A DNA stretch of 64,000 nt from Pseudoalteromonas spongiae UST010723-006 (GCF_000238255.3 NZ_CP011039.1:2839001-2903000); one strand, 5' to 3'. Shown: positions 36,486 through 46,024, counted from the first letter of the stretch. Numbers and translations: made by a program. The notes: generated by a model not told the origin, from the sequence alone.

Positions 36486-38399
36486 TTAGTTCTTTAATCC
36501 GCAATCATTATCTAACCAGTTAATTAAGTTGCTATAGAACTCGTTTTTATGATCATGAAACAAAGTATCATAAAAATGGTCGGCATCTTCTAGTTCAACA
36601 TACTTATGAACTTTGTTTAACTTCTCTAGTTCAGTCACAAATTTTCGACTATGAACAACAGGTACTCTCTCATCAATATCACCGTGGATCACCATAATTG
36701 GAATATTCACTTTCTCAACTTTATCTATAGGAGAAATACCAGTGATAGTTGGCTGTTGAAGTTCGCTAAGGAACTCATCTTCATTCAGTGTAGCATTGAT
36801 TCTACTTAAATCACTCACACCAGCACCGGCTACAGTACATTGATAAATATTCTTTTCTCGCATTGATGCAGCAAATGCAGCATAACCACCATAGCTCCAA
36901 CCAAACATTGCCAATTTATCTATTGTGGTATAGCCTTTTTCGACCAAATACATTGCGGCGTCATCAAGGTCATCTTGCATCTTAAGACCCCAATTATTAT
37001 CCCCTGCAACCCAATGTTCCAAGCCATAACCCGTAGAACCACGGTAGTTAGGCTGAATTACAACATAACCATTCGCCGCTAAAAGCTGCGCCCATTCATC
37101 AAAGATGATCGTGTCACGTACCCACGGACCACCATGCGGTAGCACAATTGCAGGATGAGGTCCTTTTGTATTTGGCGTTGTCACATAAGCGCGTATTTTT
37201 CTACCATCACGAGCGCTATAGCTAATGTATTTTACGTCGGCTAATTTATCCTCAGTAAGTAAAGGTAAACGCCCGCCAATTTTATCTAACTTTTGTTTAT
37301 TAGTAATTATGTAAAAAGTACCAGGATCTTTATTAGAACTTGTCTGAACGACTAACACATCATCACTATTAGAACGACTAGTAATATTGACAAACTTCCT
37401 CGGAAATAAACCCTCTAAGCTTTGGTATAAAGCATCTTCATTAGGATCTGTAAAATATCGCTTAGGCCAGTTTGTTGTGTATGAATAACCGAGCAAAGAA
37501 CCCCATTTATTTTGTATAATACTGCCAGCATCAACAGATTTCAGCCCAAATAAGCGTTCCGATATTTCTCCAGTTTCAATATTAAATGTATAAATACCGG
37601 TTTTATCTTGCCCTAAATTTGCGCTGATATACATGTCGTTAGGTGATTCCTTTGAAAAACCTAAAAAATCATAGCTTTCACGACTTTTTGGAGAAATTGT
37701 TTTTATCTTTTTCCAATTAGTGCTCCCTTTCCTACGCGCAAACAACTCTATGGAGTTTGTAGCCCTATCAAATCCTCTAGCTGCACGAATATCACCGTCC
37801 GCATCAGCAACAAACCCACCAGTTATTTCAGTGTTACCTCGCATAACTGTTTTGAAACTACCGTTATCAAGATTATATCTAACTACATCAGGGATACGAT
37901 TATCGTTTACATCAGTCAATGCCAGAACAGTGTTATCTTCTTTAGGTAACAGATCAAATATTTGAAAGAAACCTAAACGTTTGTTATTTGAGGGAATAAC
38001 CCACTTGCCTTTACCATCAGCGTCCGTAATTGCAAATTCATTAACCCAACGTTTAGAGTTTCCATCTTCTAGTATTTGGCGAAAGCTAACGCCTATTTTT
38101 TCATTATTAAGAAAGCCAACACTCGATACCATCATCTTGCTGGCCCCTAAAACTACTGGCTCTTTCTTTAAATTAAATGGATCTCTTATTTCAATTACAT
38201 AATCGCCATTTTTAGTTGTCGCTCTGAGAATCGCTACTTTTTTACCATCTGGAGATACAGAAACACTTCGTATCATTGGCATCATTGTAAATGCCTCAAG
38301 CGTAACATTCGATGAGTTAGCTAATTCACTAGCTAATGAATTAGTTGGATAAGCCAAGCTTGCAGCAAGCACTCCAAGGGCCAATATTATTTTTGTCAT
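36486..38399 (-). CDS. S9-family prolyl oligopeptidase/dipeptidyl peptidase, exported
   Basis: The start is placed at ATG 38399 (MTKIILALGVLAASLA), nine bases after GAGG; ATG 38405 and 38414 are alternatives. The 637-residue protein has a signal peptide (about 1-22) and a beta-propeller region (about 30-370). The alpha/beta hydrolase domain carries the nucleophile Ser near residue 502 (GWSYGGYAA), an Asp in GDIDERVP and the His in DADHFY. It cleaves oligopeptides outside the cytoplasm. It is encoded just downstream of the TonB receptor with a hairpin at its ribosome site. Specificity for proline is a family trait and not proven here. Confidence 0.9.
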   Translation of the reverse strand: MTKIILALGVLAASLAYPTNSLASELANSSNVTLEAFTMMPMIRSVSVSPDGKKVAILRATTKNGDYVIEIRDPFNLKKEPVVLGASKMMVSSVGFLNNEKIGVSFRQILEDGNSKRWVNEFAITDADGKGKWVIPSNNKRLGFFQIFDLLPKEDNTVLALTDVNDNRIPDVVRYNLDNGSFKTVMRGNTEITGGFVADADGDIRAARGFDRATNSIELFARRKGSTNWKKIKTISPKSRESYDFLGFSKESPNDMYISANLGQDKTGIYTFNIETGEISERLFGLKSVDAGSIIQNKWGSLLGYSYTTNWPKRYFTDPNEDALYQSLEGLFPRKFVNITSRSNSDDVLVVQTSSNKDPGTFYIITNKQKLDKIGGRLPLLTEDKLADVKYISYSARDGRKIRAYVTTPNTKGPHPAIVLPHGGPWVRDTIIFDEWAQLLAANGYVVIQPNYRGSTGYGLEHWVAGDNNWGLKMQDDLDDAAMYLVEKGYTTIDKLAMFGWSYGGYAAFAASMREKNIYQCTVAGAGVSDLSRINATLNEDEFLSELQQPTITGISPIDKVEKVNIPIMVIHGDIDERVPVVHSRKFVTELEKLNKVHKYVELEDADHFYDTLFHDHKNEFYSNLINWLDNDCGLKN

Positions 38400-38419
38400 T
38401 ATCATAGACCTCAATTAAA

Positions 38420-38441
38420 AATGGCCTCATCAGAGGCCATT
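38420..38441 (-). terminator. Hairpin between TonB receptor and peptidase, next to the peptidase SD
   Basis: On the minus strand AAATGGCCTC, loop TGAT and GAGGCCATTT are followed by TTAATTGAGG, which is the ribosome site of the peptidase gene. The stem has 10 bp and a short U run. It may terminate part of the receptor transcripts, so the downstream peptidase would be made at a lower level, or act as an RNA processing site. Confidence 0.65.
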
Positions 38442-38461
38442 TGCTAAGTTACAACGCTCAA

Positions 38462-41400
38462 TTAGAAGTTAACTGAGAAGTTGATATAAGGCATGCGGCC
38501 ATACATGTCATAACCAACACCTAGAGGTACGTTAGTATTAGAGAATGAACCACTTGGATCAACTTTAGGTGGAGCTTCATTAAATACATTACGAACACCC
38601 GCAGAGATTAGATATTCATCAGAAGACCATGAAACTGATACATCATGCTTCCAATAGTCTTCAGTAAAGCCTACAGGGCGACATTTAAGGCGCTCACCAG
38701 CGCTATTAAACAAGCCTGTACAACCGGTTGTATCTTCCTCAAACTCTCCTAAATCGTCTTCTTTACCGCCTGAGATGTAACGAGCCATCCAGTTAAAGCG
38801 GAAGTCGTCATAAGAAAGCATTAGACGAGCTGTACCACGCCATTCAGGATAATCTGGTTCACCCACATTATCATCGACAACACCTAACACATCGTACAGG
38901 GCTTCAGTCATCTTGGTTGCTTGAAGGTCAACTGTTACACCCAAGTTTTGTTCTGAAATAACAAAATCTTGATTATAGTAAATATTATAGTCATAACCTT
39001 GAGACGTTAATAAACCTACGTTGATGAATGATTGGTCAACTAGACTAATTTGACCGCCTTCATCACGACTAATACGGCTACAGAAAGCTGCATTACCATC
39101 TGCACCATAACATTGGTTAATGCTATAGAAAGCTGATGGTTCAGCAATACTATTAGTTACTTCAATATCGAATCGAGTTACAGAAAGCGTTATATCTACG
39201 TCTTCAATAAATGGCTGCTCAATAACAAAGCCATATGTCTTAGCTAGTGACGTTTCAGGGCTCAACTCTGTTGTACCGCCGCTGATAACTTCAGTACTTG
39301 TTGATTCAGTGAAGGTAGGATCCAAACCTAATGAAGTTGGATCTAAACCATCAGAAACACAACGAGCTAGAGTTACATCATCACGCGGGTCATTAGCTGC
39401 ATCATATGTTGGAATTGCATCTGGGTTGATTGGATCTGAGATACGAGCATCACTTGGAACAACACACGGGTCACTCACAGTCAAGAAGCCTGAAGTACCG
39501 TTTAAGAAACGCTCACGTAAGTTAGGTGCGCGGAATGATGTACCTTGAGTACCACGAAGCGTAATCCATTCAACCGGACGATAAACAGCTTTTACAGAGT
39601 ATGTACTTTCTGGGTCATAGTAGCTTTCGTCAGAAATACGACCAGATACAGTCAATGTAAACTCTTCAACACCTGTTACACCTTTAACAAGTGGTAGGTC
39701 AATTTCAGTAAATACTTCACGAAGACTACGAGAGCCATCCGCACCTTGGTCTGAGAAATAACCCCATAGCAAGCCTTGTGCAGCTACTGCGTTAGGATCT
39801 GATTCAATCTCGTCACGACGATATTCAGCACCAAAAATACCTGATACTGTTTCATTGTTCCAAGGCAAAGTATACAGATCGCCACCTAAGAATCCATTAA
39901 CAACTAATTGATTAACTTTCGTTTCAATTTTACGTTGATCGAACAGATAATTGTATTCTGCGTCTGTCAACGTACCACCACCTGGTTGATAAATATTATC
40001 CGCAAACAGGTTAACTGGAACACAGCCATCAGTGCCATCACCACACGTTACAGTACCATCAGCATTTAGAACAGACGTGTTCAATGAATGTAGTAGTCGT
40101 TGTTCGTTAAAACCATTACGGACATCAGTACCTTTTGATGCACTGTAAGAAACATACGCATCATAATACCAATTATTTAAGTTAATCGACTCTAGGCCTG
40201 GTAAATTACCTGTAACACCTGTTACTAATCGGTATTGGGCAACATCAACTTCAAAACGATCACGGTCACCACGAATATTAATAATAGGATCAACATCTAA
40301 TGGACCAGCATCACCAAAGCCTAGTACACCAAAACAATCTACCTCACCATTTACACCACATGGATTATATGGGTTTGAAGCCGGAACAGTTTCAAATAAC
40401 TGAGCACCAGGACTGAATACTGGAGAGTTACGTTGCGCATACAAACCTTCGTAATAAAAAGTTGTATCATTGTCATCGGCAAAGTTATGCTCACCATTTA
40501 CCATGAATGAAAGACGTTCATTGCGGCTGCGGTAATCACCACTCTTATAATAATCAGACTGCTGGAATGCATATAATGGATCTTGGAAGTCAACATCACG
40601 CAAACCATCTCCATTACCGTCTACAATAGCGCCGTCAAGGTCGTCAATAATACCATCGCCATTGAAGTCTGCTAAAACCCACTCAGGGAATAAACCAGCA
40701 TATTGTGAAGGAACTGTCGTTTCACTTAAATTTGGAATGCCTGTGTTAGTATATCCAGGAGTTACATATAGACTACCCCAGAAAGCTGGAACGAAAACAC
40801 GGTTTGTTAGCGGAAAAATATCACAGGTATCTTCACCACCAGCTGTAGGACCAATACCGCTAAATCGTGTAATGATATCACCTTCTTCAGATTCAAAAAT
40901 ACGCTCTTCACAACCTTTTGCAAAAGCAGTTTCTGAGTATGATTGTGCTTTTGAATCAGCGTATTCTAGACCAACAGTAATGAAACCATTGTCGTAAGTG
41001 TCACCCCACATAACAGAAAGATTTGATTGTTCACCGCCACCACTTTGCGGCGCTTGATAAGAACCTTGAACTTCAAAACCTTCAATATCTGACTTTAATA
41101 CTACGTTCGCTACGCCAGCTACTGCGTCAGAACCATAAACCGTTGAAGCGCCATCAAATAAATTCTCTACACGATCAATCATTACGCCTGGAATCAAATT
41201 GAGATCTGGTGAAGTAGGCGCGCCTCCAACCCCTGCAGGAGCCATACGACGACCATTAATGACAACAAGTGTACGCTCAGCACCTAAACCACGGAAACCA
41301 ATTGTCGCCGCTCCTGGTCCGTTATCTAATACATAACCACCAAACGTGTTATCAATCTGAACACCAGCTGCTTGGTTGGTTGATTGAAGCATTTCACCAG

Positions 41401-41629
41401 CTTCGAATAAGCCCATCTCTCGAGAAAGGTCGCCGCTAATGACTTGAATTGGTGATGCGTTCGAAAATTCAGCTTTACGAATTCGAGAGCCAGTCACTAC
41501 AACCTTTTCAATTTCCTCGTCTTCCGCATTATTTTTTTCTTCTTCTGCGGCAACACCTGCAAAGCTGGTTATTGCACCTGCAAATAGCGCAGACTTAACG
41601 CTAAGTGCTAATAAGTTTAATTTTTTCAA
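38462..41629 (-). CDS. Large TonB-dependent receptor, probable peptide uptake
   Basis: This 1055-residue protein has a signal peptide, then IEKVVVTGSRIRKAEF, the usual start of the plug. Plug motifs include GLGAERTLVVINGRR, GASTVYGSDAVAGVANVVLK and others of the large OmpA/oar-like TonB class. The barrel ends FSVNF, the aromatic C-terminal signature. Around residues 319-340 is an acidic stretch DFNGDGIIDDLDG...DGNGDGLRD like a calcium-binding repeat. Several Cys pairs lie in extracellular loops. It is co-transcribed with the downstream S9 peptidase, as in many Alteromonadales and Xanthomonadales, hence the peptide uptake inference. Confidence 0.9.
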   Translation of the reverse strand: MKKLNLLALSVKSALFAGAITSFAGVAAEEEKNNAEDEEIEKVVVTGSRIRKAEFSNASPIQVISGDLSREMGLFEAGEMLQSTNQAAGVQIDNTFGGYVLDNGPGAATIGFRGLGAERTLVVINGRRMAPAGVGGAPTSPDLNLIPGVMIDRVENLFDGASTVYGSDAVAGVANVVLKSDIEGFEVQGSYQAPQSGGGEQSNLSVMWGDTYDNGFITVGLEYADSKAQSYSETAFAKGCEERIFESEEGDIITRFSGIGPTAGGEDTCDIFPLTNRVFVPAFWGSLYVTPGYTNTGIPNLSETTVPSQYAGLFPEWVLADFNGDGIIDDLDGAIVDGNGDGLRDVDFQDPLYAFQQSDYYKSGDYRSRNERLSFMVNGEHNFADDNDTTFYYEGLYAQRNSPVFSPGAQLFETVPASNPYNPCGVNGEVDCFGVLGFGDAGPLDVDPIINIRGDRDRFEVDVAQYRLVTGVTGNLPGLESINLNNWYYDAYVSYSASKGTDVRNGFNEQRLLHSLNTSVLNADGTVTCGDGTDGCVPVNLFADNIYQPGGGTLTDAEYNYLFDQRKIETKVNQLVVNGFLGGDLYTLPWNNETVSGIFGAEYRRDEIESDPNAVAAQGLLWGYFSDQGADGSRSLREVFTEIDLPLVKGVTGVEEFTLTVSGRISDESYYDPESTYSVKAVYRPVEWITLRGTQGTSFRAPNLRERFLNGTSGFLTVSDPCVVPSDARISDPINPDAIPTYDAANDPRDDVTLARCVSDGLDPTSLGLDPTFTESTSTEVISGGTTELSPETSLAKTYGFVIEQPFIEDVDITLSVTRFDIEVTNSIAEPSAFYSINQCYGADGNAAFCSRISRDEGGQISLVDQSFINVGLLTSQGYDYNIYYNQDFVISEQNLGVTVDLQATKMTEALYDVLGVVDDNVGEPDYPEWRGTARLMLSYDDFRFNWMARYISGGKEDDLGEFEEDTTGCTGLFNSAGERLKCRPVGFTEDYWKHDVSVSWSSDEYLISAGVRNVFNEAPPKVDPSGSFSNTNVPLGVGYDMYGRMPYINFSVNF

Positions 41630-42039
41630 AATGAGATTTCCCTGAAGTTTTCTAAATGTTAATTGTCACAAATTACACAAATGTTTCTCTTTGTTTAAAA
41701 ATGTAATCCGAACAACACAGTTTTAACATAAAAATTACAAAACATGAGTACTATTCGACAAATAACATTATTTACATCTAAGCTAAGCCAAAAAGAAAAA
41801 CACAGAAAAACACAGAAAAAACAACAAACTACAAAAATATCGATAGTAAAATTTAATTTACACACAATTTAATTGTTTACAATCATTTACACTGCATCTG
41901 AAGTTGTTGATGTTACAAGAGGAGGGGATGGGCGTGTTAAAGGTTAAGATCGTTAGTTTTGAGCTGGATAAACGTAATTTTAGCAAGGTAACTAAAACGT
42001 CACCTTACTAAAATGCAAAAATTTAAACTTTAATTAACA
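41630..42039. other. AT-rich gap upstream of the TonB receptor
   Basis: No convincing normal-sized gene is present. The sequence is unusually A/T-rich with the tandem decamer AAAAACACAG near 41796-41816. Promoters for the receptor (minus strand) must be here but are not resolvable by eye. A short plus-strand frame (41910-42011, 33 codons) contains a strong GGAGGGG (41921-41927) eight bases before GTG 41934; it is a candidate small ORF only. Confidence 0.4.
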
Positions 42040-42273
42040 TCAACGATATATTTCAACTTTACGAAACTTAGCCGCATCGATTATTGCCCATAAGTGGAAA
42101 ATACCGCCAATGATTGCTGGAACGACAAAAAACCATAAAGCGTAGCCACCAAATACAACAATCGCAAATATCAGTGCCGCGCCAATGCGCCCTTGTACCA
42201 ACTGCCCAAGACCTGGGAAAAACACGTTACAAATAGCAGCGATTACATTGCCTGCTGATCCTTGTTCTGCCAT
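42040..42273 (-). CDS. Small TM2-like membrane protein
   Basis: This 77-residue protein has two hydrophobic segments (about residues 9-20 with FFPGLGQLVQGR, and 29-66) and a C-terminal basic tail (AKFRKVEIYR). The phrase FPGLGQLVQGR is typical of small TM2-like membrane proteins. Function is unknown. A GAGAGG-like site lies before the ATG. It stands alone between the TonB receptor upstream gap and the divergent beta-CASP gene. Confidence 0.75.
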   Translation of the reverse strand: MAEQGSAGNVIAAICNVFFPGLGQLVQGRIGAALIFAIVVFGGYALWFFVVPAIIGGIFHLWAIIDAAKFRKVEIYR

Positions 42274-42438
42274 ATAAACCTCTCAAATTTCCAATTTATT
42301 TAATTTAAATCAAACTCTGTGCCAAATATATATTAATATAACTTTCAGTGTGTTAGCTTAATTTCGTATCTTGCTAACAATTCATTATTAGTAAGATTGA
42401 CTAAAATAGAGCTAATTACACTAAATATGGAGCTTGCC

Positions 42439-43794
42439 ATGAAATTAACATTTATCGGGGCAGCAAGTACAGTTACAGGTTCAAAACACCTACTGGAAGT
42501 AGATAACCTAAAGATCTTAATTGATTGCGGCCTTTACCAAGGCATAAAAAACTATCGTACTCGCAACTGGCAAGCTCTTCCGTTTGATGTAACTAAGTTA
42601 GATGCCGTTTTATTAACCCACGCGCATATCGACCATTCGGGTTATATTCCGCTTTTATACAAGCAAGGATTTAGAGGCCCTATTTTTTGCTCTCACGAAA
42701 CACTTAAACTGTGTGAAGTATTACTGCCTGACGCAGGCTTTTTACAAGAAGAAGACGCAAAATATGCAAATAAAAAGCGCTTCTCTAAGCACTCTCCAGC
42801 TGAACCACTGTATACATTAAGTGATGCTAAAAAGTCGCTATCCCTTTTTGTGCCGCTCGATTTTCAACACAATGTCGAAATTTTGCCAAATATAACAATT
42901 AACTTAAAACCAAATGGGCACATTCTCGGCTCTTCAAGTATTGAATTAAACGCAAACAGTAAAACGTTAGTTTTCAGCGGAGATGTTGGTAGGCAAGACG
43001 ACCCAATTATGTACTCGCCAGAGCCGATTTCACCCTGTGACTTACTAGTTGTAGAGGCAACGTATGGTGACAGACGTCATACTGCAACCGACACCAAGCA
43101 AATTCTCGCCGGTGCCATAAATGATACGTTTAAGCGTGGCGGTATATTTCTTATGCCCTCTTTTGCCGTTGGCCGCGCACAGTTAATTTTACATTTAATC
43201 GCTGAGCTAAAAAGAGAGCAGCGAATTCCGAATGTACCGGTTTATCTCAATAGCCCGATGGCAATAAAGGTCACCGATCTTTATGAAAAAGCCCACAAGC
43301 ACCACAAACTAACCAAAGAACAATGCCAAGCCATTGATGACATGACAGAGTTTGTTAAAACGCAAGAAGAGTCGGAAATGCTCAATAGCCGCAATCTACC
43401 CTGTATTATTGTATCAGCAAGCGGCATGGCTAGCGGTGGACGGGTATTACATCACTTAAAAAGTTTATTGCCAGATGATAAACACACAGTCGCATTTTTA
43501 GGCTTTCAAGCAGCAGGCACACGCGGTGAAGCGCTTATTAATGGCGCCGAAAGAATAAAAATTCATGGCGAATATATTGATGTAAAAGCAAACGTTCTAA
43601 ACCTAGATTCACTTTCGGCCCATGGTGATTATCAAGATATTCTAAATTGGTTGCAGCAAGGCGAAGCATTTCCAAAGCAAATTTATATTAACCATGGTGA
43701 AGTCAGTGCATGTGACGCAATGCGCTGCCACATTAAGGAGCAGCTTGGCATCGACGCCAAAGTGGCTGAGTATTTGGAACAAGTGGCACTTTGA
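42439..43794 (+). CDS. Metallo-beta-lactamase-fold beta-CASP RNA hydrolase
   Basis: The start is placed at ATG 42439 (MKLTFIGAASTVTGSKHLLE) with GGAG six bases upstream; a TTG 14 codons earlier lacks a site. The 451-residue protein has the metal-binding HAHIDH (His61, His63, Asp65, His66), further His in NGHILGSSS and the Asp in FSGDVGR. The beta-CASP domain follows (about 190-390), and SLSAHGDYQDIL plus YINHGE near the C-terminus complete the set. This is the bacterial CPSF73-like group (RNA-specific MBL), related to but shorter than RNase J. It probably processes or degrades RNA; substrates are unknown. Confidence 0.88.
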   Translation: MKLTFIGAASTVTGSKHLLEVDNLKILIDCGLYQGIKNYRTRNWQALPFDVTKLDAVLLTHAHIDHSGYIPLLYKQGFRGPIFCSHETLKLCEVLLPDAGFLQEEDAKYANKKRFSKHSPAEPLYTLSDAKKSLSLFVPLDFQHNVEILPNITINLKPNGHILGSSSIELNANSKTLVFSGDVGRQDDPIMYSPEPISPCDLLVVEATYGDRRHTATDTKQILAGAINDTFKRGGIFLMPSFAVGRAQLILHLIAELKREQRIPNVPVYLNSPMAIKVTDLYEKAHKHHKLTKEQCQAIDDMTEFVKTQEESEMLNSRNLPCIIVSASGMASGGRVLHHLKSLLPDDKHTVAFLGFQAAGTRGEALINGAERIKIHGEYIDVKANVLNLDSLSAHGDYQDILNWLQQGEAFPKQIYINHGEVSACDAMRCHIKEQLGIDAKVAEYLEQVAL

Positions 43795-44540
43795 AAACCC
43801 AATTTTTAGCCTACCAAGGTATTTATATCGCATTTAATGATAAATTGATGGCAAATGAACATAGCCATCAATTTATTCAAATTAACTTATTGTCGCCACA
43901 AGCCAGTATTACTGTTGACCAAAAAACGCTTTCCACAACCTGTTTAATAATTGCAAGTAAAGTAAACCATACTTTAAAAAGTGATCAACCGGTGATCACC
44001 ATATTGATTGATAACTTTAGTGTACTCGGCAAAAAACTAACGCACCTTATTAACTGCCAAAAAAATGAAAACAATGTTTACACCTGCTTTGAACAGGCAA
44101 AATCGCAATACCTTTGGCAATATTTTATAGATAAAACAGGCAGCTTTGATTATGCGCTGACTGAATTTTTAAATAGTATTTTATGCCACCATGCCCAAGC
44201 AAAGCCCCCCACGGATCCGCGTATTGCAAAAATACTTAATCACTTACAACAGTGTGACAGCGCCCAGCTAAATCTTTCACAATTAGCAAAAATAGTTAAT
44301 TTATCGCAAAGTCGGTTATCACATTTATTTAGTGAGCAAATTGGCATGCCATTTAAAAGTTACCAACGTTACTTACGATTCAAACACTTAATACCATTAC
44401 TCGCAAATGGCTTTGATTTAACAAAAGCAGCCCATCAAGTAGGGTTTAGTGATGCCGCACATTTAAGCCGCGAATGTAAAAAGTTATTTGGCATACAGCC
44501 AAAGCAATTAAAAGGAACGCTAACATTCGAGCAAATCTAA
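43791..44540 (+). CDS. AraC-family transcriptional regulator
   Basis: The 249-residue protein has an N-terminal sensing domain with beta-rich cupin-like features (MKTQFLAYQGIYIAF) and a C-terminal AraC double HTH (about residues 145-245: LSQLAKIVNLSQSRLSHLFSEQIG and FDLTKAAHQVGFSDAAHLSRECKKLFG). The start is a TTG at 43791 that overlaps the stop codon of the upstream gene, so translation is probably coupled; an in-frame ATG (MANEHSH) lies 57 bases later. Its 3' end overlaps the convergent FAD enzyme gene by 21 bases. Targets unknown. Confidence 0.85.
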   Translation: MKTQFLAYQGIYIAFNDKLMANEHSHQFIQINLLSPQASITVDQKTLSTTCLIIASKVNHTLKSDQPVITILIDNFSVLGKKLTHLINCQKNENNVYTCFEQAKSQYLWQYFIDKTGSFDYALTEFLNSILCHHAQAKPPTDPRIAKILNHLQQCDSAQLNLSQLAKIVNLSQSRLSHLFSEQIGMPFKSYQRYLRFKHLIPLLANGFDLTKAAHQVGFSDAAHLSRECKKLFGIQPKQLKGTLTFEQI

Positions 44541-45557
44541 TAATTTAAAATCGTGCTCTATGCCCATAATCAAGCCCGAACCACGCGAGCTCAGCCAAGG
44601 TTGAGACAGGATATATAATCCCGATATGTCGGATACTTTATCAAAAAAATCTTTATTGCTAGCTTGCTGTGCTAAACAGCTTTCAAGCCAATAAAAATCA
44701 TTGTTATAGCCTGTGGCAATTATCACCTTATCTATCACTTGCCCTTTAAGTGTTATTGGCTTTTCGCTATTTAACTTATTCAAATTAAAGCGCTTACAAA
44801 GTGTTATTCCAGCCTTAGCTAACTGATGATTACGACTACCAGTTGCAGGAAACGGGTCTTTCTTTCGCATTTTTTTCGCTAACCAATGCTGCTTTTCCAA
44901 ACGAATCAGGCCAAGCTTATCTAGCCAAAAGAAAATATCCTTACCCAATAAACGTTGTGGCAAAAATGAACGCGCCTTACCCATAGATAAAAAGACTTGA
45001 TTCTTTTTAACCAACATTTTTGCCAGTTGCCGGCCACTGGCACCATCACCAATCACTAACCAGTTTTCGTTTTCACATGTTAAGTGTCGATCACCAATAG
45101 ATTCTGGCGTAAACACTTTACCGTGATAAAAAGAGTTACTATCCAGCTGATGCTTATGAGGAATTTGAAATGCACCAGTACATACAAACAGCATTTTGCT
45201 GTGGTAGGTTTCACCATTACTGCAGTTTACTGTGAAGCCATCGGTGTCATTTCGCACATCAACTACTTTACGGCCAAATCTAATATCTAATGACAATGCA
45301 GCAGCATATTGTTCAAGATATTCAACAAATTCCTGTTTTGACGGGTACTCGCTTGCGTTGCCAGAAATATTCAACCCTGGCAACTGACTATAGCGCCGAG
45401 AAGTAAACAAAGTTAACCCTTCATAACGATTTCGCCACGCACTGCCTACAGCATTTGATGCTTCTAAAATAACCACTTTGTGATAGCCCTTTTGCCTCAA
45501 TAAATAGGCGGTTGCTAAACCAGCATGACCTGCACCAACAATAATAGCTTGTTTCAT
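44520..45557 (-). CDS. Flavin-dependent oxidoreductase (FMO-like)
   Basis: This 345-residue protein starts IIVGAGHAGLATAYLL, a Rossmann FAD-binding motif, and has a second dinucleotide site ENWLVIGDGASGRQLA at about residue 165-180. The typical FMO and cyclohexanone monooxygenase set is FAD plus NADPH sites, and both can be seen here. The substrate is unknown. It could act on small amines, sulfides or aliphatic ketones, but no context proves it. The 3' end overlaps the AraC regulator gene and might be its target. Confidence 0.75.
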   Translation of the reverse strand: MKQAIIVGAGHAGLATAYLLRQKGYHKVVILEASNAVGSAWRNRYEGLTLFTSRRYSQLPGLNISGNASEYPSKQEFVEYLEQYAAALSLDIRFGRKVVDVRNDTDGFTVNCSNGETYHSKMLFVCTGAFQIPHKHQLDSNSFYHGKVFTPESIGDRHLTCENENWLVIGDGASGRQLAKMLVKKNQVFLSMGKARSFLPQRLLGKDIFFWLDKLGLIRLEKQHWLAKKMRKKDPFPATGSRNHQLAKAGITLCKRFNLNKLNSEKPITLKGQVIDKVIIATGYNNDFYWLESCLAQQASNKDFFDKVSDISGLYILSQPWLSSRGSGLIMGIEHDFKLLDLLEC

Positions 45558-45628
45558 AACTACTCCAACTGAAAACTCTCAGCTAGAATAAAGGTACAGC
45601 AAAACTAAAAATTGAATTTAAACGCTAT

Positions 45629-46024
45629 ATGTTTGAAAAATTTAAAATGCATGGCGATGTCAGCCTTAATTGGCAAGGAAAAACGCTAGAAATAAACACA
45701 ACCGGGCCATGGAATGCTGAGTTTTTTATGCATTTACATGAGCAATTAATTGATATGGTGCGTAACCAGCAAATTACTGATTTTGATGTATTACTTAACA
45801 TTCATGGCGAGGCACTGCCAACGCCAGACGCACAAAATGCACACATTGAGTTTTTAAAAGCCTCCAATGCCAAAGCTGTCGCAGTAAATCTTGAACATTG
45901 TGTAACAAGGTCGATGACACAACAAGTGTGTGACTATGTTTACCCTACAGCAGGACTAACACATCAGTGTTTCAACAATAAAGCGCAAGCGCTCAATTGG
46001 CTAAGTACGCAAAGCGGGGAATAA
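45629..46024 (+). CDS. Small protein with STAS/SpoIIAA-like fold, unknown
   Basis: This 131-residue soluble protein (MFEKFKMHGDVSLNWQGKTLEINTTGPWN) has alternating strands and helices, with VLLNIHGEALPTPDAQNAHIEFLKASNAKAVAVNLEHC. That layout resembles the STAS/SpoIIAA-like fold. No catalytic motif or membrane segment is seen. It is between divergent and convergent neighbours, and its last 24 bases overlap the end of the MocR gene on the other strand. Function is not recognised. Confidence 0.65.
   Translation: MFEKFKMHGDVSLNWQGKTLEINTTGPWNAEFFMHLHEQLIDMVRNQQITDFDVLLNIHGEALPTPDAQNAHIEFLKASNAKAVAVNLEHCVTRSMTQQVCDYVYPTAGLTHQCFNNKAQALNWLSTQSGE

Noticed and set aside
41796..41816. Tandem AAAAACACAG decamers
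   Set aside because: Two copies in very A-rich DNA; can arise by chance or slippage and no gene or site is linked.
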